From: Adiantum capillus-veneris
Taxonomy: Eukaryota; Streptophyta; Polypodiopsida; Polypodiales; Pteridaceae
DNA length: 64,000 nt
Assembly: GCA_014529385.2 (NCBI GenBank)
Contig: CM043954.1
Span: 94,071,247-94,135,246, forward strand
Direction: 5' to 3'
In this document: positions 37,211-49,752 of the stretch, in pieces
Position numbering within the stretch: position 1 is the stretch's first letter
How the letters are laid out: every line of letters begins with the position of its first letter
Notes under the pieces: model-generated
The model's input: the letters and a program-made list of their open reading frames with translations, nothing else
Databases searched by the model: none
What the model was told of the DNA's origin: nothing
Position numbers and translations under genes: made by a program

Positions 37211-37735
37211 GTGCTGCTAGTGATGGCTTGGGCAAGATTTCCCATTTTCACTGGGGTCAAAGATGCAAAAACCTGGCTTCAAGACTACAGATTGTTTGTG
37301 TTGGAAAGCGGTTTATCGAGAGAAGATGGTGCGATACAGGTGTTCCCGCTCTTGGTTCATGGTAAAGCGAGGCTATGGTTCGATGGCCTTGGTGATGAAG
37401 AAAAGGCATATTGTGAAGCCCTAAAGGCGGCTTTTCGAAGAAGATTCATAACGGATGCGCAGTTGGATGAAGTAAAGCGGAAGCTGGATGGATTAAAGCA
37501 AAGCTTGGAGGGTGATTTTCAAGCGTTCGAGTGGGAGTTCAAAGCCCTTTGGTGAAAATTGATCAAGGTAACTACTGCAAAAAATGCCGGTTTTTTAAAG
37601 TTGAGTAAATTCATGGATTGCCTACATGAGGAAGTGCGATATAAGGTGGAGATAGATAGCCCGATGTCGTATGAAGAGGCAGTAGCTCTAGCGAAAGGGC
37701 GGACCAAAAAGATCATGAAGAAGCGCGAATCTAGG
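37211..37735 (+). pseudogene. Gypsy gag, 5' part, split by the chromovirus
   Basis: A gag capsid-like frame: MAWARFPIFTGVKDAKTW, GAIQVFPLLVHGKARLWFDG, AAFRRRFITDAQLDEVK, then MDCLHEEVRYKVEI and MSYEEAVALAKGRTKKI. The A-x2-F...GK-A-x-LWF...F-x2-R-F pattern is that of plant Ty3 gag (retrotrans_gag). There is one in-frame TGA at 37553-37555. The codon AGG at 37733-37735 is directly followed by the chromovirus. With the target duplication counted once, the same frame resumes at 63749, so this was a continuous gag before that insertion. It is the oldest layer of the nest. Confidence 0.85.
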
Positions 37736-37742
37736 TGTGAGG

Positions 37743-37963
37743 TGAAAGGTGGGCATGGGAACTCCTTCGACACCTAGTTCAATTTTTGATGTGACACATA
37801 TTACATATATGTGTGTAGCCTTTTGAAAAGGCACGTGGAGATATGAGTTGCCGGATACTGGCTGTGAGACCTTTTGTATATAAACACTTCCTTTTTGTAT
37901 ATGAACCAAAAATAATATATGTTGTAAATATATTGTATGTACACTATAATCTATTGAATGTGA

Positions 37964-38022
<59 letters not shown>

Positions 38023-38097
38023 GTGTATAGCCATGGTTTTTCCAAGCTTCAAACCACCTTGAGTTCATTGTATCAATTCACCCACCCAAGCCTTACA
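37743..38097 (+). repeat. 5' LTR of the gag-only element
   Basis: 355 bp. Contains a (CT)n tract of about 52 bases (37968-38019). Confidence 0.93.
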
Positions 38098-38111
38098 ACT
38101 GGTATCAGAGC

Positions 38112-39568
<1,457 letters not shown>

Positions 39569-40291
39569 ATGGAAGAGAAAGGAATCATAAAATTTAATGG
39601 GGAGGGTTTCCATACATGGCAAACTAAGCTAAGGGAATACTTAATGAAAAAAACATTATGGGTTGTAGTAAAAACATCTCTCAGTGATCACGAAGGCACA
39701 CAAACCATGGCTTCTACCACTCAATCAAGAAAAGGATGAACAAGCACTTGGCATAATAATTACTGCACTCCGCGACAATTATGTACATTTTTATAGATGA
39801 GTGCACACATGCATATGAAGCTTGGCAAGTTCTAGAAGAAAATTTGGAGCTAAAGCAAAACGAAGTAAAGTTAGCTTGAAACGACAACTTTACAAACTCA
39901 CTATGCTTGAGGGAGAAGACATAGCTAGTTTGGTCAATAGGCTTAAAATCATGATTACACAATTGACCTACATCCAATGCAAAGTAGATGAAGACGACAA
40001 AGTTGTAGTCCTCCTTAGTGCACTTCCTTCCAACTACGACCATATTGTCACCATTCTTGAAGAAAAGGAGCCAACTCCAGCACTTCAAGATGTGGTAAGC
40101 TCGCTTCAGGCAGAAGAAAGGAAGCAAAAAAACCCACCTACACCGACAAATGGGGCTTTTATAGCAAGGGAAGGCGAATCATCCATAGATTTCATATAAT
40201 CTTTCAACGTCCGAAAATGCTATGACTGTGGTAAAATGGGTCATATAGCTAATGACTGCTATATCAAGAAATTTTGTAGCACTTGCAAAAA
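39569..40291 (+). pseudogene. Gag of the gag-only element, 5' part
   Basis: The ATG at 39569-39571 gives MEEKGIIKFNGEGFHTWQTK, the start of a UBN2-type Copia gag (LREYLMKKTLWVVV). After frameshifts near 39720-39820 the frame continues LEGEDIASLVNRLKIMI, VLLSALPSNYDHIV and QDVVSSLQAEERK. A TAA at about 40197-40199 precedes the zinc knuckle CYDCGKMGHIANDC. It is then cut inside the second knuckle (CSTCKK). The remainder is at 45466-45625. Confidence 0.85.
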
Positions 40292-40296
40292 GAAAG

Positions 40297-40573
40297 TGTA
40301 GACATGTAGTAGTGTTAGTGTGTATACGCGCTTCACTAGGGGCACTTTTCTCCCACTGGGTTTTTCCCCCTGGACATCTGGTGTGAAAGGACACCTTATC
40401 ACTTAGGGTTTCATATAAGCTTTGTAGCTCTGAGTTTGTATATTTATTATTATTCCAATACAGAGAGAGACTACAGAGATCTCGTACACAAGCTCTGTGT
40501 CTTCTCCTTCTCCATCTTCTTCCTACTCTGAGTTGCTGTCTTCCTTCTGTTTCCTGTTTCATCATCTTCAACA
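40297..40573 (+). repeat. 5' LTR of the young Copia
   Basis: 277 bp, TG...CA, 276 of 277 identical to the 3' copy by eye. Confidence 0.97.
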
Positions 40574-40961
40574 ATTGGTATCAGAGCAAGGTGATTTCCA
40601 GAGCCTCTACTTGCGTTTTCGCGTCCGCGCGCGCAATCGCAGTTTTCGGAAAATTTGTTCGCGGGAGCATCCTCGACGTTCCGGGAGTATTCTGATCAGG
40701 CGACCTGAGGTTTTATCCCCCTTTCGAAGCCGTTCGAGCCCTCAGAATTTTGTTCTGAGCAGCGTAGCAGAAGTTACTTTTCGGAGGCGTTTAGATCAAG
40801 AGGGTGTGCTTTTTGACAGATTTTCTTCAGGTAAACAGTTCTTTTGGGAAGCAGCTTGTCTTAGCTTTGTGCTGAGATTTTGTGTAGAGTTTTGCTTGGA
40901 TTGGAGAGGAGATTTGTGAATCTCTTGGAGGTTCTTTTGCTCTCTTGTGTGCATCTACAGT

Positions 40962-43900
40962 ATGGCTCAATCTACGGAGAAAGAGATTTTTGGTGCGTTT
41001 ACATCCGAAGACAAATTGGATGGTACCAACTATTCTCTTTGGTCTTTTATGGCCAAAAATGTTTTGGTTGGTAAAGGATTGTGGGATTATGTATCTGGAG
41101 ATGAAGTTCGTCCAGGTAGCATTGCACCTGCCACGCCTGGTCGTGGTGCAGCTGTTGGTGCAGGACCCTCACAAGTCACTCCAGAGCAAAAGAGATGGGA
41201 TACTAAAGATGCACAGGCTATGGCTGTGATTGCCTTAACCATAAAGAGGACAATCACACCACATATCAGATCTTGCAGAACTTCTGAGGATGCTTGGAAC
41301 ACTCTGCAAGCTATGTTTGGAGGAAGAAACGCTGCCAGAATAGAGTTTTTGAAGAAACAACTTGACAAAATACAGATGGACGAAGGTGACGATATTGTCG
41401 AGCATCTTACAAAAATCAGGGATCTTAAAGAGCAATTGCTTAGCATTGATGAAGTGATTCCAGAGAAGGACTTGGTTTCCAAAACACTCAATTCACTACC
41501 ACCATCTTATTTGACTTTTCAGACTTCTTTGACTCTGTCTTTGCGAGCTAATCCTGACCCTCTTCATTTTGAAGAGTTAGTGGCTTTGCTATTGCAGGAG
41601 GATCAATCACGTAAGAACAAGTCTTTACAGGTGGATGGTATGGATCATGCTCTTATTGTACAGAACAAAAACAGGGGTAAAGAGAGTGCTCATCACTCCA
41701 AGTCTAGTGCAGGACAATCTTCAGAGAAGTCTAAAGGTGATTTCGACAAGTCTAAGAAGAAAGGTAAATGTCACTACTGCAAGAAACCTGGTCACTACAT
41801 TAGTGAGTGTAAAAAGCGAATTGCTAAAGAAAAGAAGAAAGAGTCAAGTTTGATTGTTTCAGCTTCTGGTGATTCTTCTACAGCTAAAGAAGAGTCTGCA
41901 AACTTTGTGCAGGATTCTTATGCTTTTGTAGTATGTTCAGATTTTTCTGCTTACAATGTTGACAAGACACAAATGATTTGGTACTTTGATAGTGGTGCAT
42001 CCAGGCATATTACTTCAAGGAAGGATTTGTTTTGTTCATTGGATGCAGCTCCAGCAGGAAAGAAGGTGACATGTGCAAATAATGCTTCTTATCCAATCAA
42101 AGGCGTTGGTAAGATTTTGATTACCATTTCAGATGGTTCAGATTTATGCTTGCCAGATGTCTTATATGTTCCAGGGATCAAGAAGAATTTGTTGTCTGTA
42201 TCCTCTCTTGCAAAAAATGGTCTTCGGGTCATTTTTGAGGATGACAGATGTGTTGTACGAGATCGAGAGAATGGTTATTCTCTTATCACTACAGGTACGT
42301 TGGAAAATGGACTATTTGTGCTAGATCGTTATGAAAAGCAGATTCAGGTATGTATTGCAGAAACAAAGACTCAGGCTATGCAGGATGCTGAGTTGTGGCA
42401 TGCTAGATTCGGGCATGTTAGTTATGGCAGTTTGATGACTTTACAACGTCATAATATGGTGCATGATTTGTCTTTATTGGAGATGCCACCAAGACATGTA
42501 TGTGAAGGTTGCGTTCTTGGAAAGATGCACAGATTTGCATTTTCCCAGGATGGTTCAGTTAGAGCGACACGAAAGTTGCAGCTTGTACACAGTGATGTAT
42601 GTGGTCCTATGAGGACGCCATCTATAGGAAACAGCCTTTATTTTGTGACCTTCATTGATGACTTTTCCAGGTTTTGTTGGGTGTATCCACTCAAAGCAAA
42701 GTCAGACGTGTTTGCAGTTTTTCAACATTATGTCGCCATGGTTGAAAATGAAACAGGTTGCAAAGTACAGACTCTTCGTACCGATCGAGGAGGTGAATAC
42801 ATGTCAGGTGCATTTAAGGATTTTTTGGGAAAGAAAGGCATTAAACACCAATGCACTATGCCATACACACCACAACAGAATGGTGTTGCAGAAAGGAAGA
42901 ACAGGTCTTTAATGGAGACAGCTAGATGTATGCTCAAGGCTAAGAGTTTGCCTCATAAGCTATGGATGGAGGCAGTTGCTTGTGCAGCACATGTTTTGAA
43001 CAGGTGTCCTACTCGTGCCTTGAAGACCATTACTGCATATGAAGCTTGGTATGACAAAAAACCTTCAGTCAGTTATCTTCGTGTTTTTGGTTGTCTTGCT
43101 TATGCTCACATCCCTCAGCAGTTACGTGGAAAGCTTGATGATAAGGCAATCAAATGTATATTTGTGGGGTACAGTAGTGGAAGTAAAGGTTATAGACTTT
43201 ACAATCCTGCTACAAACAAGATTTTTGAAAGTCGTGATGTAATTTTTGCAGAAACTACTGCTCAACCTATGGTTGCTTTTGATGTACCTCATATGCAGAC
43301 ACATGATGTATTTGAAGGTTTGCTTCCTTCTTTTGTGGAGAAACAAGAATCACAACAGGTTGATAATCTTGATCAATCTTTTGATCAGCATGTGACACCT
43401 CATGATGTAGAAGAAATTGTGCGTGAAGAGCAAGAAGTTCTCAGGGAAGAAAGAACCTTACCTAAATGGGTTCAGAAAACTTTGCAGGATAGCAAGTTGG
43501 ATGCACCGTTGCCACGAAAAACACGTGCTGGTACTACTTTTGGCAGAGAGCAAGTAGATTTGGCTTGCTTTAGCACTCTTTGTGATGCAGATGAGCCTGA
43601 TTCATTTGAACAAGCTTTAGAGTGTGTTCAGTGGAAAGATGCTATGCAACAAGAAATTGATTCTATTCATAAGAATCATACATGGGATCTAGTGGACTTG
43701 CCTACAGGTAAAAATCCTATTGGTACAAAGTGGGTTTTTAAGGTAAAAAAGAAACAAGATGGTACTATTGACAGGTACAAAGCAAGGCTTGTGGCAAAAG
43801 GCTATGCGCAACAGAAAGGCATAGATTGGATGAAACCTTTGCTCCTACTTCTCGTGCATCCATAGTTAGATCACTAGTTGCAATTGCTGCTCATCATGGT

Positions 43901-45141
43901 TGGAAAGTGCATCAGTTGGATATCAAAACTGCTTTTTTGAATGGTGATTTGCAGGAAGAAGTTTATGTAAGTCAACCAAGTGGTTTTGTTGTAAAAGGTC
44001 AAGAGCAAAAGGTATGTAGATTGCGTAAAGCTTTGTATGGTCTCAAACAGGCTCCAAGAGCATGGTATGAGAAGATACATACTTATTTGATTGGCCAGGG
44101 ATTTCAGAATAGTCCAACAGAAAGTACTTTGTATGTCAAAAAGAGAGATGGAGTTCTCATTATGCTAACACTTTATGTGGATGATATGCTTCTTACAGGC
44201 AATAATGCAAATGAAATTGAAGCGTTTAAAGATGCTTTGAGAAAAACCTTTGAGATGTCTGATCTTGGTTTGCTACATTATTACTTGGGTATTCAGTTTG
44301 TGCAATCAGAGGATGGCATATACATGTTGCAGGCAAAATATTTGCATAAAATTTTGGACAAGTTTGGTATGCAAAATTGTAAGCCAATCTCTACACCCGT
44401 AGAAACTGGATCAAAGTTGAGCATGCACGATGCTGGAGAACCTTTTGATGTACATACTTATGCAGCAGCAGTTGGTTGCTTGATATACTTGGCAGGCAAC
44501 ACTCGTCCAGACATTCAATTTGGGGTTTCACAAACAAGCAGATTTATGCACAGCCCAGGTATGCATCATTGGCAGGCTGTGAAGCGCATACTTCGTTACC
44601 TTTCAGGTACCCTAATCTTGCCATGTTCTTTCCAAGGGGGGATATGTATGGAAAGCACAGTTCTATGCAGCTTCTTGGTTACAGCGATTCAGATTGGGCT
44701 GGTGATTTTGACACACGACATTCCACAAGTGGCAATTGTTTTTTCTTGGGAAATGCATGTATATCTTGGCTAAGCAAGAAGCAACCCACAGTGGCTACAT
44801 CAACTTGTGAAGCTGAGTACAGGGCAGCTTTCACGATAACAGTTGATTGTGTATGGATACGCAGGTTATTGGCAGATCTTTGTGAGTGTCAACAGGCACC
44901 CACTACCATTTTCACTGACAGTCAGAGCGCTATTGCAGTTGCAAGGAATCCAGTATTTCATGCAAGAACAAAGCACATAGAGGTTCACTACCACTATGTC
45001 AGGGAAAGGCTACATGCAGGGGAGATCACACTAACTTACTGTCCTACACAGGATAACATTGCAGATCTATTTACGAAGGCGTTATCACGAGAAAAGTTTG
45101 AAGCTTTCCGAAAAGCTTTGGGCTTACTCTCATACACATGA
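40962..45141 (+). pseudogene. Copia gag-pol with two single-base frameshifts
   Basis: The ATG at 40962-40964 (MAQSTEKEIFGAF) starts the gag, followed by knuckle CHYCKKPGHYISEC, protease YFDSGASRHITS, integrase (HARFGHVSYGSL, CEGCVLGK, HSDVCGP, LRTDRGGEYMS, YTPQQNGVAERKNRS) and the start of RT. The frame shifts once near 43829, where one base is missing in the G run of the conserved segment before DETFAPTSR. RT then continues (IKTAFLNGDLQEEVYV, YVDDMLLTG). It shifts again near 44611, where one base is missing in an A run, and RNase H (YSDSDWAGDFDTRHSTSG, CEAEYRAAFT) runs to the stop at 45139-45141. No other lesion is seen. Both shifts fall in short homopolymers, so sequencing error is a live alternative to real mutation. 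Confidence 0.92.
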
Positions 45142-45188
45142 TGATCTGCTACCTTGTACGGATTCACACTATCACTACAGGGGGGATT

Positions 45189-45465
45189 TGTAGACATGTA
45201 GTAGTGTTAGTGTGTATACGCGCTTCACTAGGGGCACTTTTCTCCCACTGGGTTTTTCCCCCTGGACATCTGGTGTGAAAGGACACCTTATCACTTAGGG
45301 TTTCATATAAGCTTTGTAGCTCTGAGTTTGTATATTTATTATTATTCCAATACAGAGAGAGACTACAGAGATCTCGTACACAAGCTCTGTGTCTTCTCCT
45401 TCTCCATCTTCTTCCTACTCTGAGTTGCTGTCTTCCTTCTGTTTCTTGTTTCATCATCTTCAACA
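45189..45465 (+). repeat. 3' LTR of the young Copia
   Basis: 277 bp, directly after the purine tract. The duplicated GAAAG follows at 45466. Confidence 0.97.
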
Positions 45466-45625
45466 GAAAGGGCATCCTACTTCTAGGTGCTATTCAAAAG
45501 TTCAAGATAGCAGCAGCAACAATAACAACAAAGGCAAGAAAGCAGTGAGAGGAGAAGCACATATAGTCCAAGAAGAAGAAACTGAGGATGAAGGGGAAAT
45601 TTCGTTTGTTACAGATGTACTTTGA
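45466..45625 (+). pseudogene. Gag of the gag-only element, 3' part
   Basis: Continues the zinc knuckle interrupted at 40291. KGHPTSRC completes a CCHC motif with CSTCKK once the duplicated bases are counted once. An Asn/Lys-rich and then acidic tail ends at the TGA at 45623-45625 (VTDVL). The host gag's stop lies 82 bases before the purine tract, leaving no space for pol. Confidence 0.87.
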
Positions 45626-45718
45626 AGATTTTCTACTCTCTCTAGCTCAAGGGGAGGTATTTTCATCCTGTGTGGATAGTTAGGTCTTCATTATGTATGA
45701 CATGCCCAAGGAGAGGGT

Positions 45719-46038
45719 TGAAAGGTGGGCATGGGAACTTCTTCGACACCTAGTTCAATTTTGGATGTGACACATATTACATATATGTGTGTAGCCTTTT
45801 GAAAAGGCACCTGGAGATATGAGCTGCCGGATACTGGCTGTGAGACCTTTTGTATATAAACACTTCCTTTTTGTATATGAACCAATAATAATATACGTTG
45901 TAAATATATTGTATGTACACTATAATCTATTGAATGTGGTCTCTCTCTCTCTCTCTCTCTACTGTCTATAGCTATGGTTTTTCCAAGCTTCAAACCACCT
46001 TGAGCTCATTGTATCAATTCACCCACCCAAACCTTACA
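45719..46038 (+). repeat. 3' LTR of the gag-only element
   Basis: 320 bp. The CT tract is only about 19 bases (45942-45960), against about 52 in the 5' copy. That, with a few substitutions, accounts for the length difference. Confidence 0.93.
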
Positions 46039-46043
46039 TGAGG

Positions 46044-49000
46044 CCCCCAAACCCACTGACACCAAAAAGCGGGATGGGATCCTTGACAGGTCTCTAGGCC
46101 TAATAAAATCTGAGTCCCTAAACAAGAACAATCCAGGGAATTTATCCTTACCATTAATAATGGTTTAGGTTTATAGCCCTAGAAGGAGACCTAGTCCTGT
46201 CTCGCAATGGAAACAGGACAACTTGTTGAATTAAAAAAAAACTATTCCGGCCCTATGACTTCCCTCATTCAGATTAAGGTTTCCTTAGCCAACGCTTTTT
46301 TCCCCCTAACATATGTGAGGGCACAGCCCGCTGGTGGACTCCTCTTCCAAGTAGAGAAGTTTCTAGATGCTTTCAGTGCGCGAGAATGGATAGTTAGCTG
46401 ACTAATCAGGCCCACCCGTCCATGATTGACAATGTTAGTCAATCCCCACTTACCAGCCCCCACTCACACATGTTTCTTTGTTATTTAATGACTACCACAT
46501 TCTTGTCACAATTAAAATAATGAGTTTCTTTTAACTTTCATAACTGAATTTCATTAAAACAGCCCTTGAAAATAGTATTGAAAACATTCTTTTAGCAAAC
46601 AGACATCTTTAGACTTAAGACAAGGTACTGTCATTCAAGAGTAACTCTGACCAGTACTGGATTGTTTCAAGACCACCTATACAGGGGTGAAAAAATGGCA
46701 CCCATTCCTTATTTATAAAAACCGGGGTGGAAAAAGTCATTACCCAAAGTCCGGGCGCCCATACACCAACCGGTTGCCCATACAACCGGGCGGTTCCTCT
46801 AGGATAAACTCGATATCCTAAGTAAAATCCACAAGCACAGACAAGCATGGGGTAAAGACTCCACACGCACTGAGGAAACCGACTCATCTATGGCGGAGTC
46901 GCCATCATTACTCATTACCTGGAGTAAAATATTCCAAGGAATCAGAGGTGTCTTGAGACAAGCTGTCTTAAGGATGATCAAACATTTCTTTCCTAGGTCA
47001 ATCAGTCATAGCCCAATTATTTCTTTCCTATTTACAACCATTGTGTCACTTGAAAGTCACCTTCCGTTTACGGCCAGTTAATCCTTCCTAGTTCTTACGT
47101 ATGCAATGTTACTTTATAAACGAACTTTAAGCTTTTTAAAGACTTAAGTGAACAAATGGAAATTCACCTGTGAGACTGGTGAGCCATTTACTGTTGTACT
47201 GGCACATGCAAACTTTCCTCCGTAGGCCTATGACTAGGCCCAGCCTCATGGTCACGAGTTGCTCTATTCATTTTGTGGATTGTATCCTCTTCATCAGAAA
47301 GAGGATTTCCTCTGGTTCTTTTTGGAGCCATATTGGCAGCCTTTATAAAAGGACATAATCAATTAGAGAATTAAATGAATAATCTCTTTTATTTCTTTTA
47401 TCCAAAAATAAGGATTTTTGGAGTAAATAGGTATTCTTGTTAAATATTTGGATGAGATATTTCTCCTGTAGCTTCCTGGTACTATTAGTATTCTCCCATA
47501 ATTATCGCATAATTATTGGAGCTATTTTTTTAAATTTCTCTTTTTAATTTATGTTCCAAAGTATCCTATTTTGGCCTTAGTAAATTATGAGTTACCTATC
47601 TGCTAGTGGAATATTTACCCTAGATAGAGTTTGATATGTTCTATCTCCAATAATTTTCTGGCTAACTCATAAAATTGATTTATAAATTTTCCTTCTAGAT
47701 ATATGGTCTAATTTAGACAATTAGGCGACGGTAATTTGTTACACTAATTATCTGGGGGTAAGGTAATTTTCCCAACCTTCAAAAGTTGTTTATGATCTTT
47801 GGTGATTATCGGGTAATTATACATATTCGTTTACTAATTTCCTTTTTCCAATTTATACACAAAATCTATTAATATTAGTTAAGATAATTAGCTGAACTAA
47901 TTATCTATGATTAGATAATTATCACGAGTTTCTTAAGATGTGTTTTACCTTTGATAATTATCTCAAAGCTTTTTAGTTTAATTTGCTATTTTTCCCTTTA
48001 ATTTTTCCTTAAAAATAGTGTTTTTCTTCTGAGATAATTAGGTAAACTAATTAAACTAATTATCTATGGTTAAAATAACTATCACGGGCTAATTAAGATG
48101 TATTTTATCTCTCATAATTATCTCAAATATTTTTAGTTTAATTTGCTATTTTTCCCCTTTAATTTTCCCTTAAAAATAGTGTTTTTCTATTGATATATTT
48201 ATTTAAATTAATTATTTGTGTTTAAAATAATTATAACGGGTTTTTAAAGATGTATTTCACCTCGGATAATTATCTCAAAGCGTTTTAGTTTAATTTTCTA
48301 TTTTCTCCCTTTATTTTGTCCTTAAAAACAATGTTTTTCTACTAAGATAATTAATTAAACTAATTATCTGTAGTTAAGATAATTATCACGGGTTTTTAAG
48401 ATGTATTTGACCTCTGATAATTATCTCAAATTGTTTTAGTTTAGTTTGCTATTTTTCCCCTTTAATTTTTTCTTAAGAATAGTGTTTTTCTACTAAGATA
48501 ATTAGCTAAAATAATTATCTGTGATTAAAATAAGTATCATGGGTTTGTTAAGATGTATTTTATCTCAAAGCTTTTGAGTTTAATTTGCTATTTTTTTCCT
48601 TTAATTTTTCCTTAAAAACAGTGTTTTTCTACTGAGATAATTAGCTAAACTAATTATCTGTGGTTAAGATAATTGTCACGGGTTTCTTAAGATGTTTTTT
48701 TCCTTTGATAATTATCTCAAAGCTTTTTAAACTACTTTGATCATTTTTCCTTTTTCTTTTTTTCTTAAAAACAGTGTAATTTTGCTTAAATATTTACAAA
48801 AACTATTTAGAAAATTAAAAGATAATTTTTCTAGGATCTTGGCAATGTAACACAGCTCTGATAATTACCTTATCTTAATCTAAGTTTAATTAATATAATT
48901 ATCATTAATTTATTATTAAAATGAGTAATTTCAATCTTAATATAATATAATAATTAACTAGATTAGTATCCCTAAGCTTAATCTCAGTAATTAGCAGATA

Positions 49001-49731
49001 ATTAAGAATTAGGAGAGAATTTTAGAGTGTTAGTAAGTTTAATCTTCTTAATTAATTGAATTAATTAAGAAAATGTAAATAGATTAGCATAATTCTGCTA
49101 ATTAAAAAGATTTAGTGCTAACTATCGTTGATTAACCAACTAGAGCATTGCTCTCTAGTGATTTTTGAGTAGAGATCTCTCTAGGTGAGAGAGAATTTGC
49201 CAGGACTCTAAGTCTAATTTTTTTAGCGAAGAAGGGGGTCTATTTATAGTTTTTCAAGGCCCCTGGGCTGTTTCTGGCAGGTCCTGGCACCTGAAGCAAG
49301 CCCCCAGCTTCCCCCTAGCGCCACCTGTTGCTAAAATTAGCTTGGGCAGGTTCATCACAATCCCACACAGCCCCCCAACCTCCTAAAATCGATTTCTGCT
49401 ATTTTCTTTGACTTTTAATAATTAGCTTTGGAAATATCTGCAGTTTGTAAAACTTTAGGAAAAAACGTCTTTTGCAGTAATAATTACTGAAACCTTTCAA
49501 TTTTACTTAGCTAATGGAATTCACAGTGTAACCTTTCAGAGCCCGTAACTCTTCCAGATTTTATCGGAATTCTGTTCTGAAAAAATCTAACCATAGTAAA
49601 GCGATGGTTACGGTTCCAAAAATACCAATATTTGTCATAGTTGGATCATTCTACAATGTTTTCTTAACAACCAAGTTAATTTGATCATGCTTTGTACAAT
49701 TTCTAAGGTTTCAGAAACTGGAAACCTTACA
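46044..49731 (-). repeat. 3' LTR of the chromovirus (main part)
   Basis: Continuation of the LTR that starts at 37736. Compared with the other copy it has about 250 extra bases at 46145-46400 and about 50 at 46885-46940. No gene is present. Short frames near 46615-47360 are non-coding. Confidence 0.92.
47790..48760. repeat. About 150-bp tandem repeat array inside the chromovirus 3' LTR
   Basis: Six degenerate units, anchored by AAGATG at 47935, 48095, 48247, 48398, 48550 and 48689 (spacing 160, 152, 151, 152 and 139). Each contains GATAATTATCTCAAA, a GCTATTTTTCCC-like segment and GTGTTTTTCTACT. It is about 75% AT and rich in the palindromic core ATAATTAT. Confidence 0.9.
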
Positions 49732-49752
49732 ATCACACCAATTTAAGGAATT

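Larger units (their letters stand above)
40297..45465 (+). mobile_element. Very young full-length Copia retrotransposon
   Basis: LTRs of 277 bp each (40297-40573 and 45189-45465, TGTAGACATG...TCTTCAACA) differ at a single position (C/T near 40554). The target duplication is GAAAG (40292-40296 and 45466-45470). Primer site TGGTATCAGAGC at 40576-40587; purine tract CAGGGGGGA at 45178-45186. It has a complete gag-pol set, broken by two single-base frameshifts. It is the innermost and youngest layer of the right-hand nest. Confidence 0.97.

Noticed and set aside
43826..43865. Programmed frameshift between two pol ORFs in the young Copia
   Set aside because: The break lies within the conserved start of RT rather than at gag/pol, and a second similar break follows at 44611. 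Single-base loss or sequencing error is more likely.
47790..48760. Regularly spaced repeats that might suggest a CRISPR-like array
   Set aside because: The units are about 150 bp, degenerate and contiguous, without distinct spacers, and lie inside a plant retrotransposon LTR. They are a tandem repeat.
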